From Bdellovibrio sp. NC01 (GTDB lineage: Bacteria > Bdellovibrionota > Bdellovibrionia > Bdellovibrionales > Bdellovibrionaceae), in the NCBI RefSeq assembly GCF_006874625.1, contig NZ_CP030034.1:992001-1056000 (forward strand): DNA of 64,000 bases, written 5' to 3'. This document shows, piece after piece, positions 33,965-42,867 of this stretch. The position numbers and the translations under genes were made by a program. Below the pieces are notes generated by a model. That model had not been told where the DNA came from, made no database searches, and was given only the letters and a program-made list of their open reading frames with translations. Numbering within the stretch: the stretch's first letter is position 1; the number at the start of each line of letters is the position of its first letter.

Positions 33965-35173
33965 ATGAAAGTGTCCTTCGAAGATATTAAAAAAGCTCGT
34001 GAGTTACTGAATAATGTTATTTGCCCTACAGAGATGAGTCACTCCATCAACGCGAGCAAACTTCTTGGAAGCGATATTTTCTTTAAGTTTGAAAACACTC
34101 AGCGCACTGGCAGTTTCAAATTCCGTGGCGCTTACAATAAAATTTCTAATCTTACACCTGAAGAAAAAGCCCGCGGAGTTGTCGCAAGCTCCGCAGGCAA
34201 TCATGCGCAAGGTGTGGCGCTGTCTGCTTCATTGGCGGGGGTTAAAGCCACCATTGTGATGCCAGAAAATGCGTCGATCAGTAAAGCGTCAGCCACCAGA
34301 TCTTACGGCGCTGACGTTGTCCTTAAAGGTGAAATTTACGACGAAGCTTACGAGCACGCACAATCATTAGAAAAAAATCACGGCTACACTTTCGTTCATC
34401 CTTATCAAGATCCATTTGTCATCGCCGGCCAAGGCACAATCGGTATCGAAATCCTAGAAAAAGTTCCTGACTTAGATTCTGTCATCGTTCCCATCGGTGG
34501 TGGCGGCTTAATTAGTGGCGTGGCATTGGCCGTAAAGTCGATCAATCCAAAATGTAAAGTGATTGGTGTACAAAGTGATCGTTCGCCGGGTATGGCGTGC
34601 ATGTACAACAAACAAACTTTGGATCAAAAGAAAAAGCGCGCAGCGACTATCGCTGACGGTATCGCTATTAAAAATCCATCGCCTGTGATGTATGAAAATT
34701 TCATTTCTAAATATGTCGATCAAGTTGTGACTGTTAGTGATGACGAAATTGCTGAAGCGATCGTGTTCTTGATGGAAAGAACAAAAACAGTGGCTGAAGG
34801 TTCTGGCGCCGCCGCTTTGGCAGCAGCTATGCATCGTGGTCTTGAGCTTGGTAAAAAATCTTGCATCATCATCAGCGGTGGTAACATCGACTTAAACATC
34901 GTCAGCAAAATTATCGATCGCGGTCAGATCTTGCGCGGTCGCTTGTGTGAGTTGTCGGTGATCGTTGACGACTTGCCAGGAAATTTAAGCCGTTTGACTC
35001 AAGCGATTGCTTCGGAAAAAGCAAATATCCTTGAGGTGAAGCATGACCGCGTATCACAAGGTCTTTCACTGCGCGAAACACGCATTGATTTCACTCTCGA
35101 GACTTCAAGCATTGAACATGTCGAGAAGATCAAAAAAGCCCTTGAAGCGACGGGCGCAAAGATCATCACTTAG
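33965..35173 (+). CDS. ilvA: Threonine ammonia-lyase (catabolic type, with C-terminal ACT domain)
   Basis: 402 residues from the ATG at 33965 (GGGAG upstream). PLP lysine lies in RTGSFKFRGAYNK, the phosphate-binding loop in VPIGGGGLISG, and a Ser/Gly loop in EGSGAAALAA. The last 75 residues (CELSVIVDDLPGNLSRLTQAI) form one ACT domain, as in the catabolic (TdcB) and single-ACT biosynthetic forms. It deaminates threonine to 2-oxobutanoate. No other isoleucine gene is nearby. The choice of biosynthetic or catabolic role is open. Confidence 0.92.
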   Translation: MKVSFEDIKKARELLNNVICPTEMSHSINASKLLGSDIFFKFENTQRTGSFKFRGAYNKISNLTPEEKARGVVASSAGNHAQGVALSASLAGVKATIVMPENASISKASATRSYGADVVLKGEIYDEAYEHAQSLEKNHGYTFVHPYQDPFVIAGQGTIGIEILEKVPDLDSVIVPIGGGGLISGVALAVKSINPKCKVIGVQSDRSPGMACMYNKQTLDQKKKRAATIADGIAIKNPSPVMYENFISKYVDQVVTVSDDEIAEAIVFLMERTKTVAEGSGAAALAAAMHRGLELGKKSCIIISGGNIDLNIVSKIIDRGQILRGRLCELSVIVDDLPGNLSRLTQAIASEKANILEVKHDRVSQGLSLRETRIDFTLETSSIEHVEKIKKALEATGAKIIT

Positions 35174-35200
35174 AAATTCCCTTACAGAAATTAAATACAG

Positions 35201-35226
35201 AGGCCTAGCGATGCTAGGCCTTTTTA
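35201..35226 (+). terminator. Rho-independent terminator after the threonine ammonia-lyase gene
   Basis: AGGCCTAGC (35201-35209) pairs perfectly with GCTAGGCCT (35213-35221) around GAT, followed by a run of T. Confidence 0.9.
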
Positions 35227-35407
35227 TTTTGGCGTCATTCGATCTCACATTAAAAAGCCTGCCGTATTCTTGGTATGAAGATTGGAATAATAGCTCTATG
35301 AAATCTTAACTCTAATATAAAGAACTTTGCGAGGCTTCTTCGTGACTAGGAAGGGCCGCTGTCAAAGTTGTAGACACTCGCGCGGTCGTCTACGAAAGGT
35401 AGGGCTC

Positions 35408-36493
35408 ATGAAAAAGACACTTATCGTTTCTGGTTTGGTTGTAGGCCTTTTATCAGGCTGTGGTGAGCTTAAAAAAGTAGATGATATGCACGATGCCACT
35501 GGCAAGATGGCGGACACTACTGACAAGATGAACAATACAACAAGTCAGATGAATAAGACGACGACGGAAATGAACGGCACGACTTCAGAAATGAAGGACA
35601 AGATGACGTCGTTGGAAAAAAAGACGGAAGAGCTTAAGCAAATCACTGACGAGCTTTACGATACCCTTCGCCAAGGGAATGCCTTGCAGCTTCGTCGTGA
35701 AGCGATGACGGAAATCGTGAAAGCGCCGACATTGTTCAGAAAAATTTCTGAATCTAATAAATATATGATGTCTTTCGAATTCCAAATTTGGAATAACTTG
35801 GGCCAAGATGCAGAGCCTGAAAAACGCGATCTTTTGGCGCAACAAGCGGCTTTGGAATTCTTCTTGGACATCGAAGGTTTTGCCCCACGTGATAATTCTG
35901 TCAACGTGCTTGCAGAGCCGGATATGAAAGACCTGAATTCACAAGACAACCGCACGGCTTCGTTCAACGCGCTGGCAGCGGCAATGCACCAAGTGAATCG
36001 CAAGGAAACTCGCGCCGAAAAGAACATCAAAAATCTTCCGAACATGACGATGTATGCGATCATGGAAAAAGCGTTGCTGGCTTCGCGTGAAGAGCAGCAA
36101 TCGGGCGCATCACGCGAAGTGATGGCTCATGAAGATAAAGCGATTCAAATTTTGCAAACTCGTTACAGCTTGTTCCCTTTGATCTTTATCGACTCCGTTT
36201 CTAAGGTCGGCGATAAGAGCCTTGTCGGTAAAGCGAAAATGATGATGCTAGGTTGGGAATTCGATATCGACTGCTTGAATGCAACTCAACTTGAATACTT
36301 GCAAACAGAAGTGTTGCAACAATCATTGCAATCAAAACAGTTGTTATTGAAGCTTGGTAAAAAACCGGTGCTTGATAGCACGGTTGCGAAATTCCTTGCG
36401 AAAATGAAAGTGAAAGCCAGCGGCAAGATGGCCCCTGCGGTCATCAACGAGCAAACGAAATTGCTAGGCTTGCTTGCAGAGATCCAGAAGTAA
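35408..36493 (+). CDS. Lipoprotein with N-terminal Met/Thr heptad repeats
   Basis: 361 residues from the ATG at 35408, which gives a signal peptide with lipobox LLSGC (Cys18). Residues from about 27 form nine heptads of the kind M-x-x-T-T-x-x (MADTTDK, MNNTTSQ, MNKTTTE, MNGTTSE and so on), then turn into a leucine/lysine coiled coil. The remaining 270 residues are helical and not recognised. A lipid anchor followed by a heptad rod suggests a multimeric stalk holding the C-terminal domain away from the membrane. No enzyme motif is visible. Confidence 0.82.
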   Translation: MKKTLIVSGLVVGLLSGCGELKKVDDMHDATGKMADTTDKMNNTTSQMNKTTTEMNGTTSEMKDKMTSLEKKTEELKQITDELYDTLRQGNALQLRREAMTEIVKAPTLFRKISESNKYMMSFEFQIWNNLGQDAEPEKRDLLAQQAALEFFLDIEGFAPRDNSVNVLAEPDMKDLNSQDNRTASFNALAAAMHQVNRKETRAEKNIKNLPNMTMYAIMEKALLASREEQQSGASREVMAHEDKAIQILQTRYSLFPLIFIDSVSKVGDKSLVGKAKMMMLGWEFDIDCLNATQLEYLQTEVLQQSLQSKQLLLKLGKKPVLDSTVAKFLAKMKVKASGKMAPAVINEQTKLLGLLAEIQK

Positions 36494-36540
36494 TTTCCAT
36501 TAGCGTATTTTAATAGGACATTTGTGCAAAACTCGGTGAT

Positions 36541-36574
36541 TTTGCACTCTGCTTCGACGAAGTCGGAGTGCAAA
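36541..36574. repeat. Palindrome related to the dispersed repeat
   Basis: TTTGCACTC (36541-36549) pairs with GAGTGCAAA (36566-36574). The inside holds CTTCG and CGAAG. The right half carries the CTCCGAC-TTCGTC core of copy 1 in inverted order. It lies 15 bases before the next start codon. Confidence 0.6.
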
Positions 36575-36589
36575 CAATTGGAGTTAGAA

Positions 36590-36892
36590 ATGAAAGCAGT
36601 CATCAGTACTATCGTTGTAATTCTTGCGACTTCTCAAGCATTCGCTCACACAAAAAAAGTTGAAGCAGCGGCTGCGAAAATCAAAGAGGAAAGTACCCGA
36701 ACGATCATTAAGACCATCGACAACGTCGAAGGCAATCCCTGCTTGCCCGAAGGTAAGTCTTACTTGGTAGAGCTGCAAGTGCGCCAAGCTGCTTACGATC
36801 GTATTCATAATAAAATCGTCTATTCGTGGGAAACAGCAAAGACAGTGAATGTCGACAAGAGCGGCGCGATCTCTGAGGCGTGCGGAGAATAA
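36590..36892 (+). CDS. Small exported protein of unknown function
   Basis: 100 residues from the ATG at 36590 (GGAG about eight bases before), giving the signal peptide MKAVISTIVVILATSQAFA. The mature part has two cysteines (GNPCLPEG and EACGE) that probably pair, and a beta-rich middle (SYLVELQVRQAAYDRI). The upstream palindrome would lie in its leader. No family is recognised. Confidence 0.75.
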   Translation: MKAVISTIVVILATSQAFAHTKKVEAAAAKIKEESTRTIIKTIDNVEGNPCLPEGKSYLVELQVRQAAYDRIHNKIVYSWETAKTVNVDKSGAISEACGE

Positions 36893-36894
36893 CA

Positions 36895-36924
36895 AAAGAG
36901 ACACCCTAGGGTGTCTCTTTTCTG
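36895..36924. terminator. Bidirectional terminator
   Basis: AAAGAGACACCC (36895-36906) is followed by its complement GGGTGTCTCTTT (36909-36920). The A and T runs on both sides let it end both the small exported gene and the convergent msrA. Confidence 0.88.
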
Positions 36925-36932
36925 TTTAAAAT

Positions 36933-37514
36933 TTAAAACGTCATTGGACGAATGAAGTGGCAAGTATAACCGCCGGGATTTTTCACAAGATAATCTTGGT
37001 GGTATTCTTCCGCGGTCCAGAACTGACCTGCTTTTTCAATCTTAGTCACAGCAGGTTTGCCCCATGCACCTGATTTATCAACACGGGCTTTGACTCTTTC
37101 GGCAGTTTCTTTTTGCTCTTCAGATGTGTAGAAGATTTCGCTGCGATATTGTGTGCCGATGTCGTTGCCTTGACGATTTTCAGTTGTTGGATCGTGAACT
37201 TTAAAGAAGAACAACAACAAGTCTTCGTATTTCAACTTCGATGGATCGAAAGTGACTTTCACTGTTTCTGCGTGACCTGATGTGCCGGTTTTGACGATGT
37301 TGTAAGTGGCATTGTTCACGTTACCACCCATGTAGCCGACCTTCACGTCGATGATACCTGGAAGTTTGCGAATCAAATCTTCCATACCCCAAAAACATCC
37401 ACCTGCTAAATAAGAAACTTCCGTCGACACAGGCCCACCTTTCTTTGCACTTGGTTTTGCAAATCCAGAAAAACTAAACATCATACTCAAGATCAATAAG
37501 ATGATTCTTTTCAT
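36933..37514 (-). CDS. msrA: Periplasmic peptide methionine sulfoxide reductase A
   Basis: 193 residues. A signal peptide (about 1-19) precedes the catalytic motif GGCFWGMEDL with the nucleophilic Cys. YMGGNVNNATYNIV, SGHAETVKVTFDP and GTQYRSEIFY are the usual MsrA landmarks. It reduces methionine-S-sulfoxide in proteins, here probably in the periplasm. It lies 43 bases downstream of the hydantoinase B-like gene on the same strand. No MsrB is adjacent. Confidence 0.94.
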   Translation of the reverse strand: MKRIILLILSMMFSFSGFAKPSAKKGGPVSTEVSYLAGGCFWGMEDLIRKLPGIIDVKVGYMGGNVNNATYNIVKTGTSGHAETVKVTFDPSKLKYEDLLLFFFKVHDPTTENRQGNDIGTQYRSEIFYTSEEQKETAERVKARVDKSGAWGKPAVTKIEKAGQFWTAEEYHQDYLVKNPGGYTCHFIRPMTF

Positions 37515-37557
37515 ATAACTATTTTAGCTGAAGTGGGCAGGCCAGTGCAATACTGTA

Positions 37558-38967
37558 CTAAGCCGGCGTTTCTGGCTTACCGAAGCCACCACCGCTGCCA
37601 GAGCAGAGTGTTAACACGTCGCCTTTTAGAACCTTCTGGGTCCCAAGGACAGGAAGGACTTTCGTTGAGCCATTTGAATCTAAAATTACTTCGCATGGAT
37701 CGCCATGTGAGCAATTTTTAGGAATACGCGGACGATGTAGAGTCAAATCTGAAAGCCAAGTCGTTTCCACATCTGCCAAAGCTTCCACTTTGAAGATCAA
37801 ACCACGACCACCTGAAAACTTACCTTTACCGCCCAAAGACTGACGGCGATCGGCGCGTACAATTTTGACTGGCAACTCACGTTCGATTCTTTCAATCGAA
37901 ATGTTTTCAAGATGTGCCGAAGCGCCATCACGATTTGCAAAAGCACCTTCACCGCCTTGCAAACGCAAAACAGCTTGGCTTGAGTTTGCATTGAACTGCA
38001 CAGTCAAAGGACTGTAGCAAGACAACGCTTTTTCTTTTTTAGAGTGAATATGAGTCAACGCCAGTTCAATCGCAGCTTGTAAAGCCGCGATGCCTGAATT
38101 CATACCTTTGACGATGGAAGCAGGGTACTTCGCCATCAACCAGCAACCAGAAGGTTTCGTCACAGTTAAAGACGAGAAAGTGCCACTGTTCGCGTAATCC
38201 GTGAAGCCGTAGTATTTGCTGATGGTGTGGAAGCAAGTTCCGTAAGCTGCAGACTCAGTCAGTTGAATGGTCTTAGCTGCTGATGTGCCACCGAAATCCA
38301 TTTTGATACGACCTTCGTGGATCTCTAAGCTTAAGCGTAATAATTCACCGCTGTCCAAAACGATATCAACGCGCGCATCACCAGATGCATTTTCAGAAAT
38401 ACGATGAGTCGCTAAGTTTTTCGAAAGATCCAAATACTCTTCAATCAATTCGCCAGTGATTTCAAAACCTGTTGTTTCAACTGTATGAATCAAGCGGTAC
38501 GCGTGCTCGATCATTTGTGCGAATTGTTCTTTAATCCATTCCGTGAAGTTGGGTGGGCACGCAGGGTGTGCCTGCATCGCTGACAAAATCACATCGTTCA
38601 CCTTGCCCGATTGACGAAGGGGAGTCGGCGGAATACGCAGACCTTCTTCTTCAACTGATTTTCCAGTTTTGATCGATTTGACCATAGGGCGACGTGATAC
38701 CCACAACAAGTCTTCAGACACGGCCATGATGAATGTCATTTCATCCAAAGTCGTGCCGCCGCTGTAAGGATCATTCAATACTGCGATGTCACCTTCTTGA
38801 AGTTTTAAATATTTACCAACGATATTTGCTGCCGCTGATAATGTTCCATACGTCGCAGGTTGTTTTCCGCGCACAGCAAGAACGTCGCCTTCAATTGTCA
38901 GCAACGCTTCTTCGCCTTTAAGGAAGTTATTTAGCAATGAATGAAAGAGTTCGATTTTATAAGACAC
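37558..38967 (-). CDS. Hydantoinase B/oxoprolinase-family protein
   Basis: 469 residues, a little shorter than typical HyuB (520-580). Conserved features include AVLNDPYSGGTTLDEMTFIM, the stretch PPTPLRQSGKVNDVIL, IKMDFGGTSAAKTIQ, a Gly-rich ADRRQSLGGKGKFSGGRGLIF and the final LTLCSGSGGGFGKP. Family enzymes open hydantoin or 5-oxoproline rings with ATP together with a HyuA subunit. The gene for such a subunit lies seven bases upstream. Both are shorter than usual, so the substrate may differ. Confidence 0.88.
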   Translation of the reverse strand: MSYKIELFHSLLNNFLKGEEALLTIEGDVLAVRGKQPATYGTLSAAANIVGKYLKLQEGDIAVLNDPYSGGTTLDEMTFIMAVSEDLLWVSRRPMVKSIKTGKSVEEEGLRIPPTPLRQSGKVNDVILSAMQAHPACPPNFTEWIKEQFAQMIEHAYRLIHTVETTGFEITGELIEEYLDLSKNLATHRISENASGDARVDIVLDSGELLRLSLEIHEGRIKMDFGGTSAAKTIQLTESAAYGTCFHTISKYYGFTDYANSGTFSSLTVTKPSGCWLMAKYPASIVKGMNSGIAALQAAIELALTHIHSKKEKALSCYSPLTVQFNANSSQAVLRLQGGEGAFANRDGASAHLENISIERIERELPVKIVRADRRQSLGGKGKFSGGRGLIFKVEALADVETTWLSDLTLHRPRIPKNCSHGDPCEVILDSNGSTKVLPVLGTQKVLKGDVLTLCSGSGGGFGKPETPA

Positions 38968-38974
38968 CAGAAAC

Positions 38975-40321
38975 CTAACCTTTCAAAGCGCTTTGGCCCA
39001 ACAAAGCTACGGCACGAGAGAGTGCGAATTCGTTCGTATCAACAGAAGCTTTCGTATCTTTTTTGAAACCATTCGCGAAAAGTTCAACTAAAGGACCTGT
39101 GATTAGCAACTCTTTGCTATGACGGAACATCACGGCTTCCATTGCGATCTTTTGAATCGCCAAGCTTTGCAATTCTTTGCTTAGGCTTGGTAGTTCTTTT
39201 TCGCGCGTGTTGCTGACTTTCGATAAAGCGAACATGGAGTTTTTAAATTTTTGTACGCCGGCTGCAACGGTGCGATCTTGAAGACCATCCAATTTCGTCA
39301 GTTTTGCATTATCAGCCCACAAGTCGATCAACGTTGCCTTTTGCCCACGGCCTAAGAACATGGGGCCTGGGTCCCAGCTTTCAGGTTCGGTATCGAAATC
39401 GAAATGATGGAAAGCATTCAAAGTGATTGGCAAAGTCGGTTGAATCGTCAGCTCTTTATAAGAGACATGTTTGCTTTCAACCGCGCCCCACGGACTAAGC
39501 CATTGGTTTTTCCACGCATTGCCTGAAATTAAAACGAAACCTTCAAGGCCCATATACAAGACGTCAGATTTTTTATGCGCTAAAGCCAATGCCGCATAAC
39601 CTGCCGACAAACTTGCGATCGAGTTCTTTTCGATGTCTTGCGTGAAAGTGCCATCGCCAGTTAAGAAATGAATGTCAGATTCAGCGACAACATTTTGCAA
39701 AGCTGCAGCGATTTCTTTTTTTAATTCTGAAAACAAACCAGCGACAGTCGCATTCAAAGAATTTTTTCTCCAGCGAGTGACTTCATCGGCGTTGTCTGTT
39801 TTTTCTGGAACGAAAACTTCAAAACCTTTAGCAGTTAAGAAGTTAGTGACCGCCGTTTGGTGTGTTGGATTGATAGCAGAGTGAAGAAGGTGCACGCACA
39901 CTTTCTTTGTTTGCATCATTTCTAATTTCGCAGCGATGGCTTCCAGTTCATCCATGGCAAGCGGCAAAGAAATTTTGCCATCTGCTTGAACGCGCTCACG
40001 CAATGAAAACTGAAGTTCAGCCGTTGTCAGCGTATTATTCGTGCTGTTGTGCAAATCCAACCAGTGCTCAAAGCCTTCGGTTGTGATGTGCGCCACGGCT
40101 CCGTTTAATTTGAAGTCTAAAAGCTTTTCTGGAACACGCAGACTGACGGCGGCCTTAGAAATTTTTTTATCGCTGTGGGTTGAAATAAATTGCTGCAAAG
40201 AATTTTTTAAATTCTCTCGGGACAGGTAGGCTCTTTTGGTTGCAACAGTCTCAGCACCGTCTAAAACACAGTACTCTGCGAAAGATTCACCAACGCTTAC
40301 GCCTAAAATACGACTCGCCAT
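38975..40321 (-). CDS. Divergent hydantoinase A/oxoprolinase-like protein
   Basis: 448 residues from the ATG at 40321, where the protein opens LGVSVGESFAEYCVLDG like the ATPase-fold start of HyuA (VGGTFTD). VCVHLLHSAINPTHQTAVTNFL and EVTRWRKNSLNATVAGLF align with the HyuA landmarks for the N-terminal domain. It is about 230 residues shorter than normal HyuA (about 680), and the usual phosphate-binding GGTFTD loop reads VGESFAE. It may be a degenerate or rebuilt subunit for the HyuB-like partner. Confidence 0.75.
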   Translation of the reverse strand: MASRILGVSVGESFAEYCVLDGAETVATKRAYLSRENLKNSLQQFISTHSDKKISKAAVSLRVPEKLLDFKLNGAVAHITTEGFEHWLDLHNSTNNTLTTAELQFSLRERVQADGKISLPLAMDELEAIAAKLEMMQTKKVCVHLLHSAINPTHQTAVTNFLTAKGFEVFVPEKTDNADEVTRWRKNSLNATVAGLFSELKKEIAAALQNVVAESDIHFLTGDGTFTQDIEKNSIASLSAGYAALALAHKKSDVLYMGLEGFVLISGNAWKNQWLSPWGAVESKHVSYKELTIQPTLPITLNAFHHFDFDTEPESWDPGPMFLGRGQKATLIDLWADNAKLTKLDGLQDRTVAAGVQKFKNSMFALSKVSNTREKELPSLSKELQSLAIQKIAMEAVMFRHSKELLITGPLVELFANGFKKDTKASVDTNEFALSRAVALLGQSALKG

Positions 40322-40461
40322 CTTAAAACGCTCTCTAGTTCGAAAAAATACAGTGCAACAGTGTTCATGCAAGAACGGGAGTTCTTGATAAAACGGCGGT
40401 TACAATGTACTGAAGACGTACAGATATAACAAAAAGATGATCTCAAGAAAAGGATTGTTAC

Positions 40462-41583
40462 GTGAAGATTTCTCCTGAAATTCTTAACTTGGTTCCGTAC
40501 AAACCGGGAAAGCCTATTTCTGAAACACAACGCGAGTATGGTTTGAAGACCGTCATTAAACTCGCAAGTAATGAAAATCCTTTAGGTCCTAGTCCCAAAG
40601 CGATGGCGGCGGTGAAGCTTGCATTGGATCATCAGCAGCTTTATCCAGATCCTTCACATTATGAGCTTTTACAGACAATTTCCAAAGAGTGGGGATTTCC
40701 AACTCAACAATTGGCTGTTGGCAACGGAAGTGACGAGCTGATTGATTTATTAACTCGCATTTTCTGCGAGCCTAAAGAAGGCGTGTTGTCATCTGTGGCA
40801 GCTTTTAATGCCTATGAAGTAAGCGCTCAGGCCAATCGTGCGATCATCCGCAAAGTGCCACTGGCAAAGGGTTATCGCTTTGATATGAAAGCGATTGCTG
40901 ACCACTTTTTTGCTCATCCAGAACAAAATATTCGCCTTATTTTTATTTCGAATCCAAACAATCCAACGGGGACCTATGCAACTCAACAAGAGATTGAAGA
41001 GTTCTTGGCACGCCTTGGAAATCGTGACGATGTGATGATCGTTTTCGACGAGGCTTATAATGAGTTCGTGCGTGCGACTGATTATGTGTCTGCGCAAAAA
41101 TACATGAGCCAATATAAAAATCTGATCGTTCTGAGAACTTTCTCGAAAATCTATGGCCTTGCTGGTTTCCGTATCGGCGCGATGATTGCCCCGGCAGAGG
41201 TGGTTGAGGTGTTTAACCGCGTGCGCAAACCATTCAATGTCAACGATTTAGCGCAGGTGGCTGCAAATGCGGCTCTGCAAGATAAAGAATTTATTGAGCG
41301 TTCGCAGCAGATTTGTTGGAAAGGGCTTGATTACTTTTACAAGAAATTAGAAGAATTAGGCCTGCCATACATTCCATCTCAGGGAAATTTTGTCATGTTT
41401 GACACCCTTCGCGACGCGGCCAAGGTGAATGAAGCTTTGTTACGTCGTGGGATCATTATGCGACCTATTTTAAATTATGGGTTCAAAACGCATATGCGTG
41501 TGAGTGTTGGTCTTGAGCATGAAAATGAAGCGGCAATGAACGCTTTAGCAGAAGTGCTTAAAGAAATTCCGGTTTTAGTTTAG
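40462..41583 (+). CDS. hisC: Histidinol-phosphate aminotransferase
   Basis: 373 residues, starting at a GTG after AAAAGGA. Landmarks are KLASNENPLGPSPKA near the start, FISNPNNPTGTYAT, the YNEF segment with the aspartate of FDEAYNEF, and the PLP lysine in RTFSKIYGLAGFRIGAMIAP. It is a fold-type I aminotransferase of the HisC/Cobc branch, for the histidine pathway or for aromatic amino acids. No other his gene is nearby. It lies 13 bases before cmk. Confidence 0.92.
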   Translation: MKISPEILNLVPYKPGKPISETQREYGLKTVIKLASNENPLGPSPKAMAAVKLALDHQQLYPDPSHYELLQTISKEWGFPTQQLAVGNGSDELIDLLTRIFCEPKEGVLSSVAAFNAYEVSAQANRAIIRKVPLAKGYRFDMKAIADHFFAHPEQNIRLIFISNPNNPTGTYATQQEIEEFLARLGNRDDVMIVFDEAYNEFVRATDYVSAQKYMSQYKNLIVLRTFSKIYGLAGFRIGAMIAPAEVVEVFNRVRKPFNVNDLAQVAANAALQDKEFIERSQQICWKGLDYFYKKLEELGLPYIPSQGNFVMFDTLRDAAKVNEALLRRGIIMRPILNYGFKTHMRVSVGLEHENEAAMNALAEVLKEIPVLV

Positions 41584-41596
41584 TCAGGAAAAGGTT

Positions 41597-42253
41597 ATGG
41601 GAATGGTTATTACGATTGATGGACCCGCGGCTTCAGGTAAATCTTCAGTGAGTCGCGAATTAGCTCGTCGTTTGGGCTGGAAGTGGGTTTCCACTGGTGC
41701 ATTCTATCGTGGTTTGGCTTATGCCGCTTTACAATTAAGTGTTGATCTTGATGACGTGAAGGCGTTGGCAGAGCTGACTCATAATCCTATCTGGAGCATC
41801 CGTTTAGAATCGGAGCGCACGAAAGTTTATTTCCAAGATCAAGATGTGACAGATCAAATTGCTCATGAAGACGTGGGTAACTTTGCGTCTAAAATTTCTC
41901 ACTATCCTGAAGTTCGTAAAGCTTTGCTTGAGGCACAACGTAATTGCAGCAACGGACCAGATGGTTTGGTTGCTGAAGGCCGCGATTGCGGTACGGTTGT
42001 ATTCCCGCAAGCTGAAGCGAAGGTGTTTTTGACAGCATCAAGCGAACACCGTGCTGCTCGTCGTGCGACGGAATTAGGTCTTGATCAAGATGATATGGTG
42101 AAAGCACAAAAACAACGTGATCACCAAGATTCAACTCGCAAAGTGGCGCCGATGGCTGTTCCACCAAACGCTTTTGTTCTTGATTCAACTGAATTGAATC
42201 TTGATGAAGTGGTCGACAAAGTCGAAGCATTCGTTCGCACAAAAATTCACTAA
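41597..42253 (+). CDS. cmk: Cytidylate kinase
   Basis: 218 residues. The P-loop is GPAASGKSSVSREL, followed by WVSTGAFYRGLAYAA (CMP-binding) and the GRDCGTVVFP segment, with the arginine-rich lid HRAARRATELG. It phosphorylates CMP and dCMP. AGGAAAAGG precedes the ATG. A second ATG two codons on (MVITIDGP) is possible. The hisC-cmk order ahead of rpsA is common, though here several small genes intervene before rpsA. Confidence 0.95.
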   Translation: MGMVITIDGPAASGKSSVSRELARRLGWKWVSTGAFYRGLAYAALQLSVDLDDVKALAELTHNPIWSIRLESERTKVYFQDQDVTDQIAHEDVGNFASKISHYPEVRKALLEAQRNCSNGPDGLVAEGRDCGTVVFPQAEAKVFLTASSEHRAARRATELGLDQDDMVKAQKQRDHQDSTRKVAPMAVPPNAFVLDSTELNLDEVVDKVEAFVRTKIH

Positions 42254-42267
42254 ATTTAATGCGTTTT

Positions 42268-42324
42268 CAGAGTGAAAAATGGTCTTACCGGTCCCCGTCG
42301 GTAAGGGGCGTTTTCTTCACTCTG
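42268..42324 (+). other. Two-storey hairpin with possible pseudoknot after cmk
   Basis: An outer 9-bp stem joins CAGAGTGAA (42268-42276) to TTCACTCTG (42316-42324). An inner 7-bp stem joins CTTACCG (42284-42290) to CGGTAAG (42299-42305). The inner loop holds CCCC (42293-42296), which can pair with GGGG (42305-42308) just past the stem. It lies 14 bases after the cmk stop. It may be a terminator variant or a leader RNA element for the next gene. Confidence 0.7.
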
Positions 42325-42440
42325 TGTCTAGAAACTTGTCAGTGAAATTCCCCTCAGATTCTCTATATTGCCTGGCACCTGGGCACAGTCCTTGTAAATA
42401 CCCCAGCGTTGATAAATCTTTGTCCCCTCTGGAGGCGTCT

Positions 42441-42836
42441 ATGAAAAAGATCGTAGCTTTAACAGCATTGTTGGTTTCGGTATCTGGTTTAGCTCACGCA
42501 GATCAAAAGTTAATCGAATGCCGTGGTTCTATTTTGAAAGATATGTCGGTATCTGAAAACTACACGGTGACTTTGGCAGAATCAGGCGATGTTCGTCTTG
42601 AAGGTCAGTATAAAAATTCTCGTGATATCGTGATTTCTGCTTCCGCAGATGTTTTGCAAAACGACGGTGAAGGCTTGCACCTTGAAGCGGCTAAAAAGCG
42701 CATGGGCATGGTGTTCTCTAAACAAGTGCTATCCATCGATTACTCATCAGGTAAGGGTTACGCTTCAGACTATTCAGCGGCTGAAAGCTTATTGAAGCCT
42801 AAGATGGTTTACTTGGATTCTTGCACACGTCTTTAA
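42441..42836 (+). CDS. Small exported protein of unknown function
   Basis: 131 residues from the ATG at 42441 (CTGGAGG nine bases before). In-frame codons upstream run through the hairpin and give no signal peptide. The signal peptide is MKKIVALTALLVSVSGLAHA. The mature part is beta-rich with two cysteines (ECRGSI and DSCTRL) placed to bridge the ends. No family is recognised. Confidence 0.8.
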   Translation: MKKIVALTALLVSVSGLAHADQKLIECRGSILKDMSVSENYTVTLAESGDVRLEGQYKNSRDIVISASADVLQNDGEGLHLEAAKKRMGMVFSKQVLSIDYSSGKGYASDYSAAESLLKPKMVYLDSCTRL

Positions 42837-42867
42837 GATTTTTGCGAACAGAAGTGTTCTTGGGAAC

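Noticed and set aside
36541-36574. Full member of the dispersed palindromic repeat family
   Set aside because: It shares only the core (CTTCG and CTCCGAC) and not the GTCTAC and TAG ends; kept as related rather than as a copy.
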